From Ligula intestinalis (lineage: Eukaryota > Platyhelminthes > Cestoda > Diphyllobothriidea > Diphyllobothriidae), in NCBI GenBank assembly GCA_036362985.1, contig JAYGXS010000003.1, forward strand, positions 89,805,134 to 89,869,133: a DNA stretch of 64,000 bases. Reading direction: 5' to 3'. Below are positions 10,812 through 21,179 of the stretch, piece after piece; positions within the stretch are counted from its first letter, which is position 1; each line of letters begins with the position of its first letter. A model generated the notes under the pieces. That model was given only the letters and a program-made list of their open reading frames with translations. It was not told where the DNA came from and searched no databases. A program made the position numbers and the translations under genes.

Positions 10812-11925
10812 AGTTGCGAAGCATTTTGTCCGCTTAACGGGAGGTGAAGGAACAACACACTGTCTGTCAATAACATGTAGTTGGCCATTAGATTTGGCTT
10901 ATAAACTGAAATTTTGATCTGTCACATTGACGTAGCATGGTGTAGTATATAACACAGCCGTTTGTTGTTCTGGAAGACTGGGTCTAAATCCTGGGTTGTC
11001 AGGGCATTTGCTTCTCTTAGTTGGATACCCATTTTTAGCTTATACCTATGTGGAATGTTTAAAAAAGATTAAAAGGTCGAAAATTTCAGTTTGCAGAGAT
11101 TATTAAGCAAATTTAAGCGAAGACGGCCTATACTAATGTAGTGTTTGTCCTCGATTCTAATATCCAAGCTGTGTGCTATAGTGTCGAACTAGAAGTTGTC
11201 TGTGCTAGTATGAACTATTTTGGGGTTTATTATAACATTAAGGAACATACGAGATATTCTAGTCTGTGGCTGTATAGTAAGTATGCACAAGCATTAAATG
11301 AATGAAAGACTCAATCTTTCCGCAGAAACCCCTCAAACACCCTGATGAGACTGATTTGGCCTTTTAAGTTGTGTAGGTCAAGCCAAGTTTTCCCGCAATA
11401 TTTTGAATTTATATTTGTTATCGCCGGGAAGGCATTATCTATGCTCAATTGGGATCAATTTCCTGGTCGAACAATGAGGGTATCGAAGGCAACTGGACGG
11501 AAGATCTTTGACTAAAATGCATTTATGGATCCAATTATTGTCCAAAGACAATTTCTTTTAATGTAAAACTTAATTAAAATATATTTCCTTGTTGCTCAAA
11601 AGCTTTAACCTCAGAGATAACTTTTGCTATGTTTGACGCAGACCTATTATTTTCTAATTTTTGCAAAACCCGACGTTCCATATGAGTTTTATCTCTGAAT
11701 ATGAAAAGTTTGTTTTCTTTTTAGTTTTGAGCAGAGCGCTTATACTGAGAAGAAATACTATCTTATTCTTTCGCCAAATAATGTTTGATGAGAATCGGCG
11801 GGTTTTTTACGCCGCTGCGACAATCCTCAAGCTTCTGCGATTTTAAAGTTGAAGCCACTAGAGTAAAAAACACGAAAAGGAACGTCTATAGTTTGGTTCC
11901 TTTTTAGGATATATTTCAAAATAAC
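10812..11925. other. Duplicated DNA without recognised gene
   Basis: This stretch and its partner at 52509-53635 hold no recognisable gene. The partner has an 81-codon minus-strand frame (52864-52619, with KFSTLESFFNIPHRYKLKMG) that is broken here. Part of it may be the 5' continuation of the unknown ORF region next door. The right half is AT-rich. Confidence 0.4.
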
Positions 11926-13139
11926 ATTAAAATTACTTCATTGACGGTCGCAGGTCTCAATATTGGGTAGCCTGACGCGTTCGTCAAAAATTGCAGGCGA
12001 GAGCCGTACAAGAAAAACCAATGGGACAGCCAATACCAAAACCCTGGCGAATGATACCGTATGTTGCTGGCATATCCGAAAAGCCTGCGCGACTGGGCAG
12101 CGAATAAACGATTGACTTCTGACCTGGCTCGAGTTGTCTCGGCCGATAGCTGCAGGGTTATTCCGCTGATACAGGCACTGTGGCGCCGCTGAGTGAATCC
12201 GAGAATCTTCTCAGCCGCCCAATAGATGAATGTCTTCAGTGATAGCCACTTGCTACTGCCCTCGTTGTCAGCCTGGGTCATAAGACAGGACTGGATTTCT
12301 GTGCTTAGAGCCTCGGTAGTGTTGGTTTGCCGGAGCTTTGCGGCATCAAGGCGTCTCGCACGTGGTAGTTTGGGCGCAGGTGAGAGGTGAATCTTCAGGC
12401 GCGTGCGAACGAAAACATGATCAGACCCATGGACGTTACCAGTTTCGGCACCTCACATCGACCTGCTAACGTGAACCCAGCTGCGAAACCGTGAGCCAAC
12501 TAGAATATAATCGATCTGACTGGCGGTACGGCCATCGTTAGAATACCAAGTCAGTAGATGTTTGTGACGATGCTGAAAGCATGTGTTGGTAACAAACAGT
12601 CGGTTCTGTTTGGCAAAGTGCAGCATTTTCTCACCATTGTCTGTTAGAGAGCCGAGCCCAAAACTACCAATGAGGGGGCTGTTTGTCGGGTCACTGGGCA
12701 CAGTCCATCCAATTCAGTCCCCAGCAACAATTAGCAGATCTCGGTGAGGGAGTCGTTTGGATAGCTCCGGCAGCTGCGCGTAGAAATTATCCTTCTCTTG
12801 CTGTTCAGCCACCAACGTAGGTGCATACACAGATACGACTGAGATGTTCGTAAAATGGCCTTTTAGTCGAACATGGGCCATTCGGTCGTTGACTGGTTCC
12901 CATGCTAGTAGTGCATGGTAAGCTTCTTCCAAGAGGGCAATAGCCACACCATGTCTACCAGATGAGTCACTCGGACCGTTGTGATACAAGGTGAAATAAG
13001 AATCGACCCCCCGGGATTTTGATTTTTCGGGCGCCTGAGTCGGGAAGTCGGACCTCTGACAAATAGCAAAAATTCACGTGATATTCATGGAGACTGTAGG
13101 CTATCATTGCTGTCAAGCCAATCATGTGGGGAAAACCGG
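11926..13139 (-). pseudogene. RTE-type retrotransposon, minus strand, copy 1, with RT deleted
   Basis: The minus strand encodes the endonuclease in pieces. They are an EN block HGVAIALLEEAYHALLAWEP (about 12920), VSVYAPTL (about 12830), a GD followed by a stop where the catalytic GDFN should be (about 12720), then IGSFGLGSL, SQIDYILVGSRFRSW (about 12500) and GSDHVFVRT (about 12425). The frame then runs into a C-terminal part. About 2.05 kb that carry the RT in the second copy (53818-55863) are missing at about 12118. The deletion happens to leave one continuous frame (12281-11916) across the junction; that fusion is probably accidental. Confidence 0.8.
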
Positions 13140-13142
13140 CAA

Positions 13143-13320
13143 ATAATAATAATACTAAGGTTTATTTGTAAAGCACATCTTTGGCGCCGTCAAAAAAAAT
13201 CCCGGAAGGCAGGAAAAAACCTAACCCAAACCCCTTCTTTCGCAGTGACAATTGTATTTGTTTTGGTCTTTTGCTAGGTCAATAGTGTGCGAAATAAGGA
13301 GTTTGTTTTAAGTGAAAAAA
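13143..13320 (-). mobile_element. 3' end of an E1 copy, minus strand, cut by assembly gap
   Basis: It begins with AATAATAATAATAC, the complement of the E1 tail, followed by TTTATTTGTAAAGCACATC and the E1 3' UTR read backwards up to the Ns at 13321. The tail abuts the end of duplication copy 1 (RTE endonuclease). How much of the element lies in the gap is unknown. Confidence 0.85.
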
Positions 13321-13420
13321 NNNNNNNNNNNNNNNNNNNNNNNNNNNNNNNNNNNNNNNNNNNNNNNNNNNNNNNNNNNNNNNNNNNNNNNNNNNNNNNN
13401 NNNNNNNNNNNNNNNNNNNN
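13321..13420. other. Assembly gap (100 N)
   Basis: One hundred Ns separate an E1 3' end from an E2 element. The round size suggests a gap of unknown real length. Confidence 0.95.
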
Positions 13421-15430
13421 TGCAATGGTTTCCACCATCCGGTCCTTCAAAGTTCGAGATCTTACTTGAGGCAGTAGATATCAGCATGGGGGAACAGGAG
13501 GTCGATTTTCCCACTCGAGAAGCAAAAATACTCGAACTTATTGTTTGTAGGGGATGCGAACCACTTTCAGTGTCATCCTTAGACGCACTTGGGAGTTCAG
13601 GCCATCTTTCAGTTGTTAGTGAACTAGAGCTGGAGGCGGATAAAACATTTTCCCAAAAGTATAGTCTTTATCATGACTTCCGATCAGCAAACACGGCGGA
13701 TCTACTGGCACATCTATACGCTCTCGACTGGTCTGAATTTTTCCAATGTTTGGATGTTAATATTTGTACCGATGCACTGCACAACGTGCTGGATCCACTC
13801 ATCATCCACTTTGTCCCCCGTAAGAAAGCAATACTTGTCAAGGATGAAGTGTACCTTCCTCTGTCTTTCCGTCGAAAGTTGCGTAAACTCTCGTGTCGTT
13901 TTCATCGGCAGAACGACACTTTCGTTCTGCCCTTGATCACACTGATCTTTTAGCAGGCTTAGAAGCTCTCTGAAGAGAAGCAGATCACCGATGCAGCCCA
14001 CTTCGATGAAAATTCTTCCCTTTATGTTGCGAAACTCTTTTCGCGCACAGTAAAAGGGCAGAGGAAAACGCAACACCCCACACTTCAAGATGCTTTCGGA
14101 AACCCCATAGCTGACGCTAAGTTGACCGCCGATAGCTTAAATGCGTTCCTATCCAAAAGTTTTAGTGAAAACTCGTTCGCTGCACCACCGGCTATCAAGG
14201 CTTGGACGGGTCCCGTACTCGAAACTATAAGTTTTTTCCTCTGGGACGTAACTGTAGCCATTCGTCGTAATAACCAATCTTATAGTCCAGGATCAGATGG
14301 CATCCCAGTTAGCCTTCTAGAAGCTGAAGCGAATGATATCTTTCCGTCTATTCCTTATAAGGTGTTTAATCTTGCTCTTGATAGCAAAACCTTTCTTTCT
14401 TTGTGGAAGGAATCGCACATAATGCCTATTCGCAAGCATGGCCGACCGATGTCATTCGACAACTTTAGGCCAATAAATACACCTACCGCAGCCTCGAAGA
14501 TCTTTGAGACCTTGATCAAAGCAAAGATGATGCATCACTTGACAGAGAACAACCTGCTCAATACAGCTCAACATGGCTTTCTCGAGAAACGATCTTCTGA
14601 CACCTGTCAGCTCTCTTTCTTTGATTATGTGCTGCAGTCTAGAGACAGCGGTTATACCATTAAGAGCGTCTGTTTTTATTTTACTTAGGCCTTTGATTGG
14701 GTCGATCATAACCTCCTCCTTCTTAAACTAGCCTCCTTCGGCATAGGTAGCAAGCCTCTGAACTTCATATCTTCTATTTAGATGCTCACACACAACGAGT
14801 AAAAATTGCCAATGTTATCTCCAACCCCACGCATGTGAGGAGTGGAGTTATACAGGGTAGTGTACTGGGTCCGCTCCTATTTTGCCTGTTTGTCGACGAC
14901 GTTTCAGATTGTTTTCAGTATGACAGACCCTTCATGAACGCTGATGATTTAAAAGTCGCTTATCGATATAAACCGGCAGATCGCAATATCGTGCTCGAGC
15001 TGATAAAAAAAGGATCTTCAGGCCTTCGCCCAGTGGTGTTGCACATGGCGCCTCACTCTTTCATGGCACAAATGTTCCGTTATGGTTGTTGGCGACGATC
15101 ATCAACTAGAATTAAGCATTGACGGCCACGAACTAAATGTCCAAGGAGTTATCAAGGATTTGGGCATATCCTACTCTAAAAGTCTCAATTTGTCAGAGCA
15201 CTGTGCCCTGATAGTCTCGAAAGCACGCCGTACCACCGGATTTATCCTAAGAAATTTTAAGACTATCAAGGTTTGAACTAGCCTTTATAATATGTACGTG
15301 AGACCTACTCTTGAATACTGCTCGCCCCTATTCAGTCTTATGCGCACAAGTGAACGGAAGAAAATAGAAGCGGTGCAGCACTTCTTCACTTGAAGAGTTT
15401 TCACTACAGAACACCGTAACTTAACCTACC
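13421..15430 (+). pseudogene. EN-RT polyprotein of E2, broken
   Basis: The end of the endonuclease reads ILELIVCRGCEPLSV and SSGHLSVV, where the family should have SSDH, so a catalytic Asp is lost (about 13590). The RT follows: SPGSDGIPVSLLEAE (about 14290), WKESHIMPI, NFRPINTPT (about 14460) and FDWVDHNLLLLKL (about 14693, after a stop at 14686). Next come GVIQGSVLGPLLFCLFV (about 14840) and NADD in place of the YADD catalytic box (about 14938). It continues with KDLGISYSKSLNL (about 15155) and the C-terminal YVRPTLEYCSPLF. Several stops and frameshifts make it non-functional. Confidence 0.85.
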
Positions 15431-15887
15431 GCCAGGCTTCATGCCGAAAATAATGCTGCTGAAGCAGCAGCCCGCAGTCTGCTAACCCTGAAGCCGATAG
15501 CGCACAACATTCGCCGACTACCATTGAAGGAAGACTGAGAAAACTGTTTTCTTGTGCCAACTCTTTGCGTCTCGAACTAATGCCTTTCAACGATACGCAA
15601 CATTTCTCCCTCTAATTAGTCAACTCAGCTTACAACTGTACATTTATTCCGTTTGTATCATACCTTTGAAGGCAGGTTTTTTTCACTTGAAACAATTTTC
15701 CTATCTCGCCCAGTATTGACAAAACAAAAAACCTGAAAGAAAACCAATACTAGCTGCAACATAGGAAGTTGGTTTTAAGTTTTTTCCGGTCTTCGAGGTG
15801 TTGGAAGGCACCCAAGAGGTGCATTGCCAACTCTTTACAATTGCCTGTAAACTGGCATGATAAAAATATTATTTTATTATTATTAAT
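13421..15887 (+). mobile_element. CR1-like non-LTR element, family B (E2), longest copy, degenerate
   Basis: The copy starts inside the endonuclease and ends at a TATTATTTTATTATTATT tail at about 15870-15887. The 3' UTR (about 15430-15870) is shared with the E2 copies at 17028-17757 and 19133-20463. It is also related to the E1 3' UTR, so E1 and E2 are sister families. Confidence 0.85.
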
Positions 15888-15984
15888 TCATAGTTTTTCC
15901 TGTCCTGGCGAGTTGATTATTTTCTGCATTTCTTTGGCGTTGGAATTCCTCGAGATATACTGGTGACCCAGTTTTCCTGAATAA

Positions 15985-16228
15985 CTTTCATTGCCTATTT
16001 TTCTTCTTCAGTTGCCTGTTAAGGTCTCTGGTCAACCGGGCAGGACGACTAGTCATCTTGTATAACTTCACTGGACAAAATCGCTTAATCCGATCTAATG
16101 CATCCCTCTTGAGTGATCTCCACTCCTCCTCCGGATCCCCTTGAACAAGCAGTCCCAACCCATGGATGGTAGTGCCTTCCATATGTCCGGCTGGTCCTCC
16201 GTTTTCCTCAGCCGTTGAGCATGGAGTG
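15985..16228 (-). pseudogene. CR1-like EN-RT linker fragment
   Basis: A minus-strand frame of 64 codons ends in YKMTSRPARLTRDLNRQLKK and is preceded by EEEWRSLKRDALDRIKRFCP. This basic, Trp-containing segment resembles the stretch between the endonuclease and RT of CR1-like elements (compare the similar linkers in E3, E5 and E9). No EN or RT motif is included, so the family is unknown. Confidence 0.4.
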
Positions 16229-16345
16229 AGTAGTCAAGTCAAGTCAGTCAAATTTATTAAAGGAAATATAGGCAAACGCCTTTGAACTCCCTCTAACGCC
16301 TTTGAACTCCCTCTGACGCCTCGTATGGTCATATGGTCACTCTAA
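16229..16345 (-). mobile_element. 3' end of an E3-like CR1 element, minus strand
   Basis: The sequence AGTCAAGTCAAGTCAGTC (about 16230-16250) is the complement of the TTGAC tail. It is followed by TTTATTAAAGGAAATATAGG and the complement of the E3 terminus. A 21-bp piece (CGCCTTTGAACTCCCTCTAA) is repeated in tandem. The element is truncated to about 100 bp. Confidence 0.75.
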
Positions 16346-17027
16346 CCGAGCAAAGCACTTGAATGTTAAGCAATGGTTCTAGCATAACAGAGCTTATTGG
16401 TAACCACAAGGTGTTCCAAAAATTTATACACATTTTACCAAAATGTAAAACTTATGAATGGATGTAGGTGGTTCACCGATCAACTCAAGCAACAATTAAG
16501 TTCACTTTGCGAAGGAGCTTGCAACGCAAACCCTAAAGGCCGTCACATTGTGACGATCTTGATATCATGAAGTGGATCCGACAAAGCAATCGGAGACTGG
16601 AATGGCCATTTCTGGCTTATTACCCGTCATCAGCCAGTCGTACCCAATGTCGATGGTTGTAAAATTAATATTTATCATAAATTTATCATTAAAATGAATA
16701 ATATATATTAACAAGTACCATCTTGTTGTTTTTTATCACTGAATGTTATCAAACAGAAGTTCGTTATGATCATGGCATTGCCGACAACGCAAAGCAATGG
16801 AAGACACAAATAATGGAAAAATAGCCTGCCATTCGGATGCATTCATGTTAAATGTCTTCGCTCAATTCAGCCACTGTTGCATTTCTCAGAATAAAGTCCA
16901 AAAACAATAAAATGACACTTGTAAATATCTAAACATTTTTGAAAGGATAAAATTATGATTAATACCAAGTTAACAATTACTTAAAATTTTCATCCATTTT
17001 AGGGACGCCCCGTATTTTGCCATCCCT
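16346..17027. other. AT-rich filler, possibly a decayed Tc1/mariner-like copy
   Basis: No gene is visible. The left part has GGTGTTCCAAAAATTTATAC (about 16410) and the right part GGGACGCCCCGTATTTTG (about 17003). These are loosely like mariner inverted-repeat ends, but they pair poorly and no transposase motif is readable between them. Confidence 0.25.
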
Positions 17028-17757
17028 CTAAATAAGAATAGTATAATATGATTATTATGCCAGTTTACGGGCAATTGTTAAGAGTTGGTAATGCACTTCT
17101 TGGGCATCTTCCAACACCTCGAAGACCGGAAAAAACCTTAAGCAAACTGTCTATGTTGCAGCCTGTATTGGTTTTATATCAGGTTTTTTGTTTTAACAAT
17201 ACTGGGCGAGATAGGGATTTTGTTTCAAGTAAAAAAACCTACCTTCAAAGGTATGATACAAACGGAATAAATGTACAGTTGTAAGCTGAGTTGACTCATC
17301 AGCAGAAGAAATGTTTCAGATCGATTAAGGACATTAGTTCAAGACGGAGAGGGTTGGCACAAGAACACAATGTTTTCAGTCTTCCTCCAACGGTTGTCGG
17401 CAAAAGTTGCGCGCTATCGGCTGAAGGGTTAGTAGACTGTGGGCTGCTGCTTCAGCAGCATTATCTTCAGCATGAAGCCTGGCGGCGTTCAAAGTCCACG
17501 AACACCATCAGAGTGAAAGGTAGATTTCACCGAGTTAGCACCCAAAATTCTTGAGAGTTGTCCTAAATGTAGAAAACTAGTTATATCTCTCTTAAACATA
17601 GTGTAGCTTTGCTGGATTTTAATACTTTTGGGCAGCTTATTCCAGATTGATATGGCGTTTATTGAAAAGAATTGCAATTTCTTAACTGTACGTGCCACAG
17701 GAAGAAATATAAAAATACGTCTCGATGACTGGCGCGTCGAGAGTGCTCAAGCTGACT
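17028..17757 (-). mobile_element. E2 3' fragment, minus strand
   Basis: This is the reverse complement of about 19740-20450: the C-terminal end of the RT ORF (KSIKIQQSYTMFKRDITSFL, minus 17600-17560) and the 3' UTR with its AATAATCATATTATACT tail at the left. The 5' end is cut at 17757, exactly where an E1 tail begins. Confidence 0.8.
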
Positions 17758-17759
17758 TA

Positions 17760-19132
17760 TTAATAATAATAATAAGGTTTATTTGTAAAGCACATCTTTG
17801 GCGCCGTCAAAAAACCCCGGAAGGCAGGAAAAAACCTAAACCAAACCCCTTCTTTCGCAGTGACCATTGTATATGTTTTGGTCTTTTGCTAGGTCAATAG
17901 TGTGCGAAATAAGAAGTTTGTTTTAAGTGAAAAAAACCTGACTTCTAGGGAACAAATCGAGGAAAACATGAAATAGAATAGCTTTACATTGTAGGTGTTA
18001 CGGTTTTATAGTAAGAATACTTGGGGTCTGGAAAAACTGTAATGTCCTTTAACTGAGGTATACTTAGCCGCGGTCAGTTTGAAGGTGAAAAAATCAGCTG
18101 ATGATATGGCATCTACCGTATGCATGGGTCTGCTCGATACGGAGATTACAATCGTTGTCCAGTGGCACAAGTTTGCTAATTAGATGGGACGTTGCAGATG
18201 TCTGAGGTGGGTCGAGGCAGCTGCGAAGCACCATCGTCATTCAAGTGCATCGGCAGAAGACATTTGGCCTTTCGTTTGTCGAATATCTAAGTGAGATTAC
18301 ATCATTAGTATTTATATTTCTGATACATTATAAGAGGAAACAAAATATATTTTAGTATAATTGAAGAGAAAATTATTTTCTTTCATAATAATTTTTTATA
18401 AACTTTTAGATATTAGTAGAGGAATATTGGAATAGAAAAATTGTTCTTAGTTTTTGTTATTTATTTTTAAGGATTGGAAAAGGAGGCAAGGCACAATTTT
18501 GCTTAAGCTTTGATTTTATCAGCGTTGGAAACCGTCGACTGGAAAGCTTCCAGCATTTGCCAGTTTTCTTCAAAATTTTCGGGAACTCTCCTGGACCGTT
18601 AGATCCCTTTAGGTCCGAATTGGACGTCAAAGAACTGGTTAGAAAAGTGTCCTATTTTATTCAGAAATATATGCGTCATGTCATTTGAGAAGAACTGCTT
18701 GGTCTTTCTTCTAAATTCGGCTAAACTGTGGCTTTTGCGAATATCGTTGGGTAGGGCATTCCATATGATCGCATATCTTATGGTGTAGAAATTTGATCGC
18801 TGGGCCGTCCTAGCTTTAGCGTTATGAATTGTATTCTGGTTGTTTCTAGTGGAACGGGAACCGTTTTGATTTGTTAACATATTATTGCTAAGGATGTTCT
18901 GATTATGTGTCACTTTAAATAGGAAAGTTAAACCATTTTGGAGTCGCCTTTGCCAGAGGGGTTTAAGACCATATCTATTGTACATTATTGAATAGGAGTC
19001 TCGGGCCTCATCGCGTTTACACAGACGTCTGGTAAACCTTCGCTGGATTTTTTCTAGTTTCTGTCTGTCATCTGATGACATGGTACCGAAAAATATTGAG
19101 CAGTAATCTAGAATAGGTAAAACGTACGTTGA
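17760..19132 (-). mobile_element. E1 copy, minus strand, 3' part, interrupted by E2
   Basis: It starts with the E1 tail (TTATTAATAATAATAATAAG at about 17760) and carries the complete 3' UTR and the last roughly 180 codons of ORF2 (minus 19132-18599). That frame is still open and includes RFTRRLCKRDEARDSYS and KPLWQRRLQNGL. The copy breaks off at about 19132 at the E1 position corresponding to about 3165. Its continuation lies at 20464-20727, beyond an E2 insertion. The copy is only slightly diverged from the element at 1-4486. Confidence 0.85.
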
Positions 19133-20463
19133 TTTAAAAGTCGCTTATTGATATAAACCGGCAGATCGCAACATCGTGCTCGAGCTGATAAAAAAGGATC
19201 TTCAGGCCTTCGCCCAGTGGTGTTGCACATGGCGCCTCACCCTTTCATGGCACAAATGTTCCGTTATGGTTGTTGGCGACGATCATCAACCGGAATTAAG
19301 CATTGACGGCCACGAACTAAATGTTCCAGCAGTTATCAAGGATTTGGGCATATCCTACTCTAATAGTCTCAATTTGTCATAGCACTGTGCCCTGATAGTC
19401 TCGAAAGCACGCCGAACAACCGGATATATCCTTAGAAATTTTAAGACTATCAATGTTAGAACTAGCCTTTATAATATGTACGTGAGACCTAGTCTTGAAT
19501 ACTGCTCGCCTCTGTTCAGTCTTCTGCGCACTAGTGAACGGAAGAAAATAGAATCGGTGCAGCACTTCTTCACTAGAAGAGTTTTCACTACAGAACATCG
19601 TAACTTAACCTACCAACAAAGGTGCGAACTTATAAAGCTGGATCCCCTATGGCTTCGTCGACTGCAGAAGGGTCTATTTTTACTGTTTAAACTTTTGAAT
19701 GGTCAAAACTTTAATCCTCTTAGTACAATAAGGCAGCTTGAGCACTCTCGACGCGCCAGTCATCGAGACGTATTTTTATTTCTTCCTATGGCACGCACAG
19801 TTAAGTACCGGCAATTCTTTTCAGTAAATGCCATATCAATCTGGAATAAGCTGCCCAAAAGTATTAAAACCCAGCAAAACTACCCTATGTTTAAGAGAGC
19901 TGTAACTAGTTTTCTACATTCAGGACAACTTTCACGAATTTTGGGTGCTGACTCAGTGGAATCTCTCTTTCACTCTGATGGCGTTCGTGAACTTTGAACC
20001 CCGCCAGGCTTCACTGCTGAAGATAATGCGGCTGAAGCAGCAACCCGCAGTCTGCTAACCCTTCAGCCGATAGCTCACAACTTTTGCCGACAACCATTGA
20101 AGGAAGACTGAGAACACTGTGTTCTTGTGCCAACCCTCTCCGTCTGGAACTAATGTTTTTAAACGATATGAAACAGTTCTCCTGCTGATGAGTCAACTCA
20201 GCTTACAACTGTACATTTATTCCGTTTGTATCATACCTTTGAAGGCAGGTTTTTTTCACTTGAAACAAACTCCTAATCTCGCCCAGTATTGACGAAACAA
20301 AAAACCTGAAACAAAACCAATACTGGCTGCAACATAAGGAGTTTGTTTTAGGTTTTTTCCGGTCTTCGAGGTGTTGGAAGGCGCCCAAGAGGTGCATTAC
20401 CAACTCTTTACAATTGCCTGTAAACTGGCATAATAAACATATTATTATTATTATTATTATAAT
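19133..20463 (+). mobile_element. E2 copy nested inside E1, plus strand, 5' truncated
   Basis: It starts within the RT just after the catalytic box (LKVAY, then LELIKKDLQAFAQWC) and runs to the 3' end with a TATTATTATTATTATTAT tail (about 20440-20463). The C-terminal 173-codon frame (19476-19997) is open, with YVRPSLEYCSPLFSLLRTSE and FFTRRVFTTEHRNL. A stop at 19379-19381 separates it from the preceding RT piece. On both sides sits the same minus-strand E1 copy, with about 27 bp of E1 missing at the join, so this is a later insertion into E1. Confidence 0.85.
20238..20365 (+). other. Potential 3' UTR hairpin of E2
   Basis: CTTGAAACAAACTCCTAA (about 20256) can pair with TAAGGAGTTTGTTTTAGG (about 20335), giving a stem of about 12 bp around a loop of about 60 nt. 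The same arms appear in the other E2 copies. E1 shows a weaker version (complement at 13230-13320). A structure this close to the 3' end could serve RT recognition, which is inference. Confidence 0.4.
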
Positions 20464-20727
20464 TAATGTGAAATTTTTACTTATGAAGCCACATAGTCGA
20501 TTGGCTTTTGGTGCGATTTGTTTAACATGTGGGGATAAGTCAAGAGTATTAGAATAGCTAAGACCTAAATCTTTAAAGATGTTAGCTCTTTTATTTCTTG
20601 ACCACTAAACATTATGGGGGGAAGTTTTAGTGGGCCAAAAATCATGAGATGATATTTTGTTGGCAAAAACGGCATTTGCCACTGAACACGCCAGTCGTTT
20701 AGTTTTTGAAGGTCTAATTCAATCGTT
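20464..20727 (-). mobile_element. E1 copy, continuation of the interrupted minus-strand copy
   Basis: This is the reverse complement of about 2880-3140 of the E1 at the left edge, covering the ORF2 region after the catalytic box (KDLGLSYSN, with small indels). It continues the copy at 17760-19132 and ends where an inverted E2 fragment starts. Confidence 0.8.
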
Positions 20728-21123
20728 GCCGTACTAAGAGGATTAATGGTTTAACCATTCAAAAGTTTAAACAGTAAAACAAGCCCCTTCTGTAATCGAC
20801 GTAGATACAGGGGATCCAGCTTTATAAGTTCGCAACTTTGTTGGTAAGCTAAGTTACGGTGTTCTGTAGTGAACACTCTTCTAGTGAAGAAGTGCTGCAC
20901 CGATTCTATTTTCTTCCGTTCACTAGTGCGCAGAAGACTGAATAGTGGCGAGCAGTATTCAAGACTAGGTCTCACGTACATATTATAAAGGTTTGTTCTT
21001 ATCTTGATAGTCTTAAAATTTCTAAGGATAAATCCGGTGGTTTGGCGTGCTTTCGAGACTATCAGGGCACAATGCTCTGACAAATTGAGACTATTAGAGT
21101 AGGATATGCCCAAATCCTTGATT
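20728..21123 (-). mobile_element. E2 internal fragment, minus strand, without tail
   Basis: This is the reverse complement of about 19335-19725 of the nested E2. It has an open 120-codon frame (21113-20751) containing GISYSNSLNLSEHCALIVSK and RKKIESVQHFFTRR. There is no 3' UTR or tail, so it is not a normal insertion. It may come from a rearrangement or an inverted reverse-transcription event. Confidence 0.75.
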
Positions 21124-21179
21124 GCATGTAAATAGTGTGTTGATTTACCATCCCAGCCTGAGATAAATAACTGGAAATC

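Larger units (their letters stand above)
4486..13139. repeat. Large direct segmental duplication, copy 1 (partner 46272-56882)
   Basis: Sequence from 4486 to 13139 lines up in the same orientation with 46272-56882. Sampled stretches differ at about 5% of positions. Three main differences were seen. Copy 1 has a different 200-bp filler at about 7673-7880. Copy 2 has a short tandem duplication near 49650-49780. Copy 1 lacks about 2.05 kb of RTE sequence at about 12118. The block carries only mobile elements and unrecognised DNA. Both outer edges of this copy coincide with E1 3' tails, whereas copy 2 continues past both points. Confidence 0.9.

Noticed and set aside
13287..13953. ORFs running through the N gap
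   Set aside because: They exist only because Ns were read as open codons. The real coding signal after the gap belongs to E2.
16403..17020. Mariner-like element suggested by GGTGTTCCAAAAATTTATAC
   Set aside because: The two ends do not pair well enough and no transposase is readable; kept only as a weak note.
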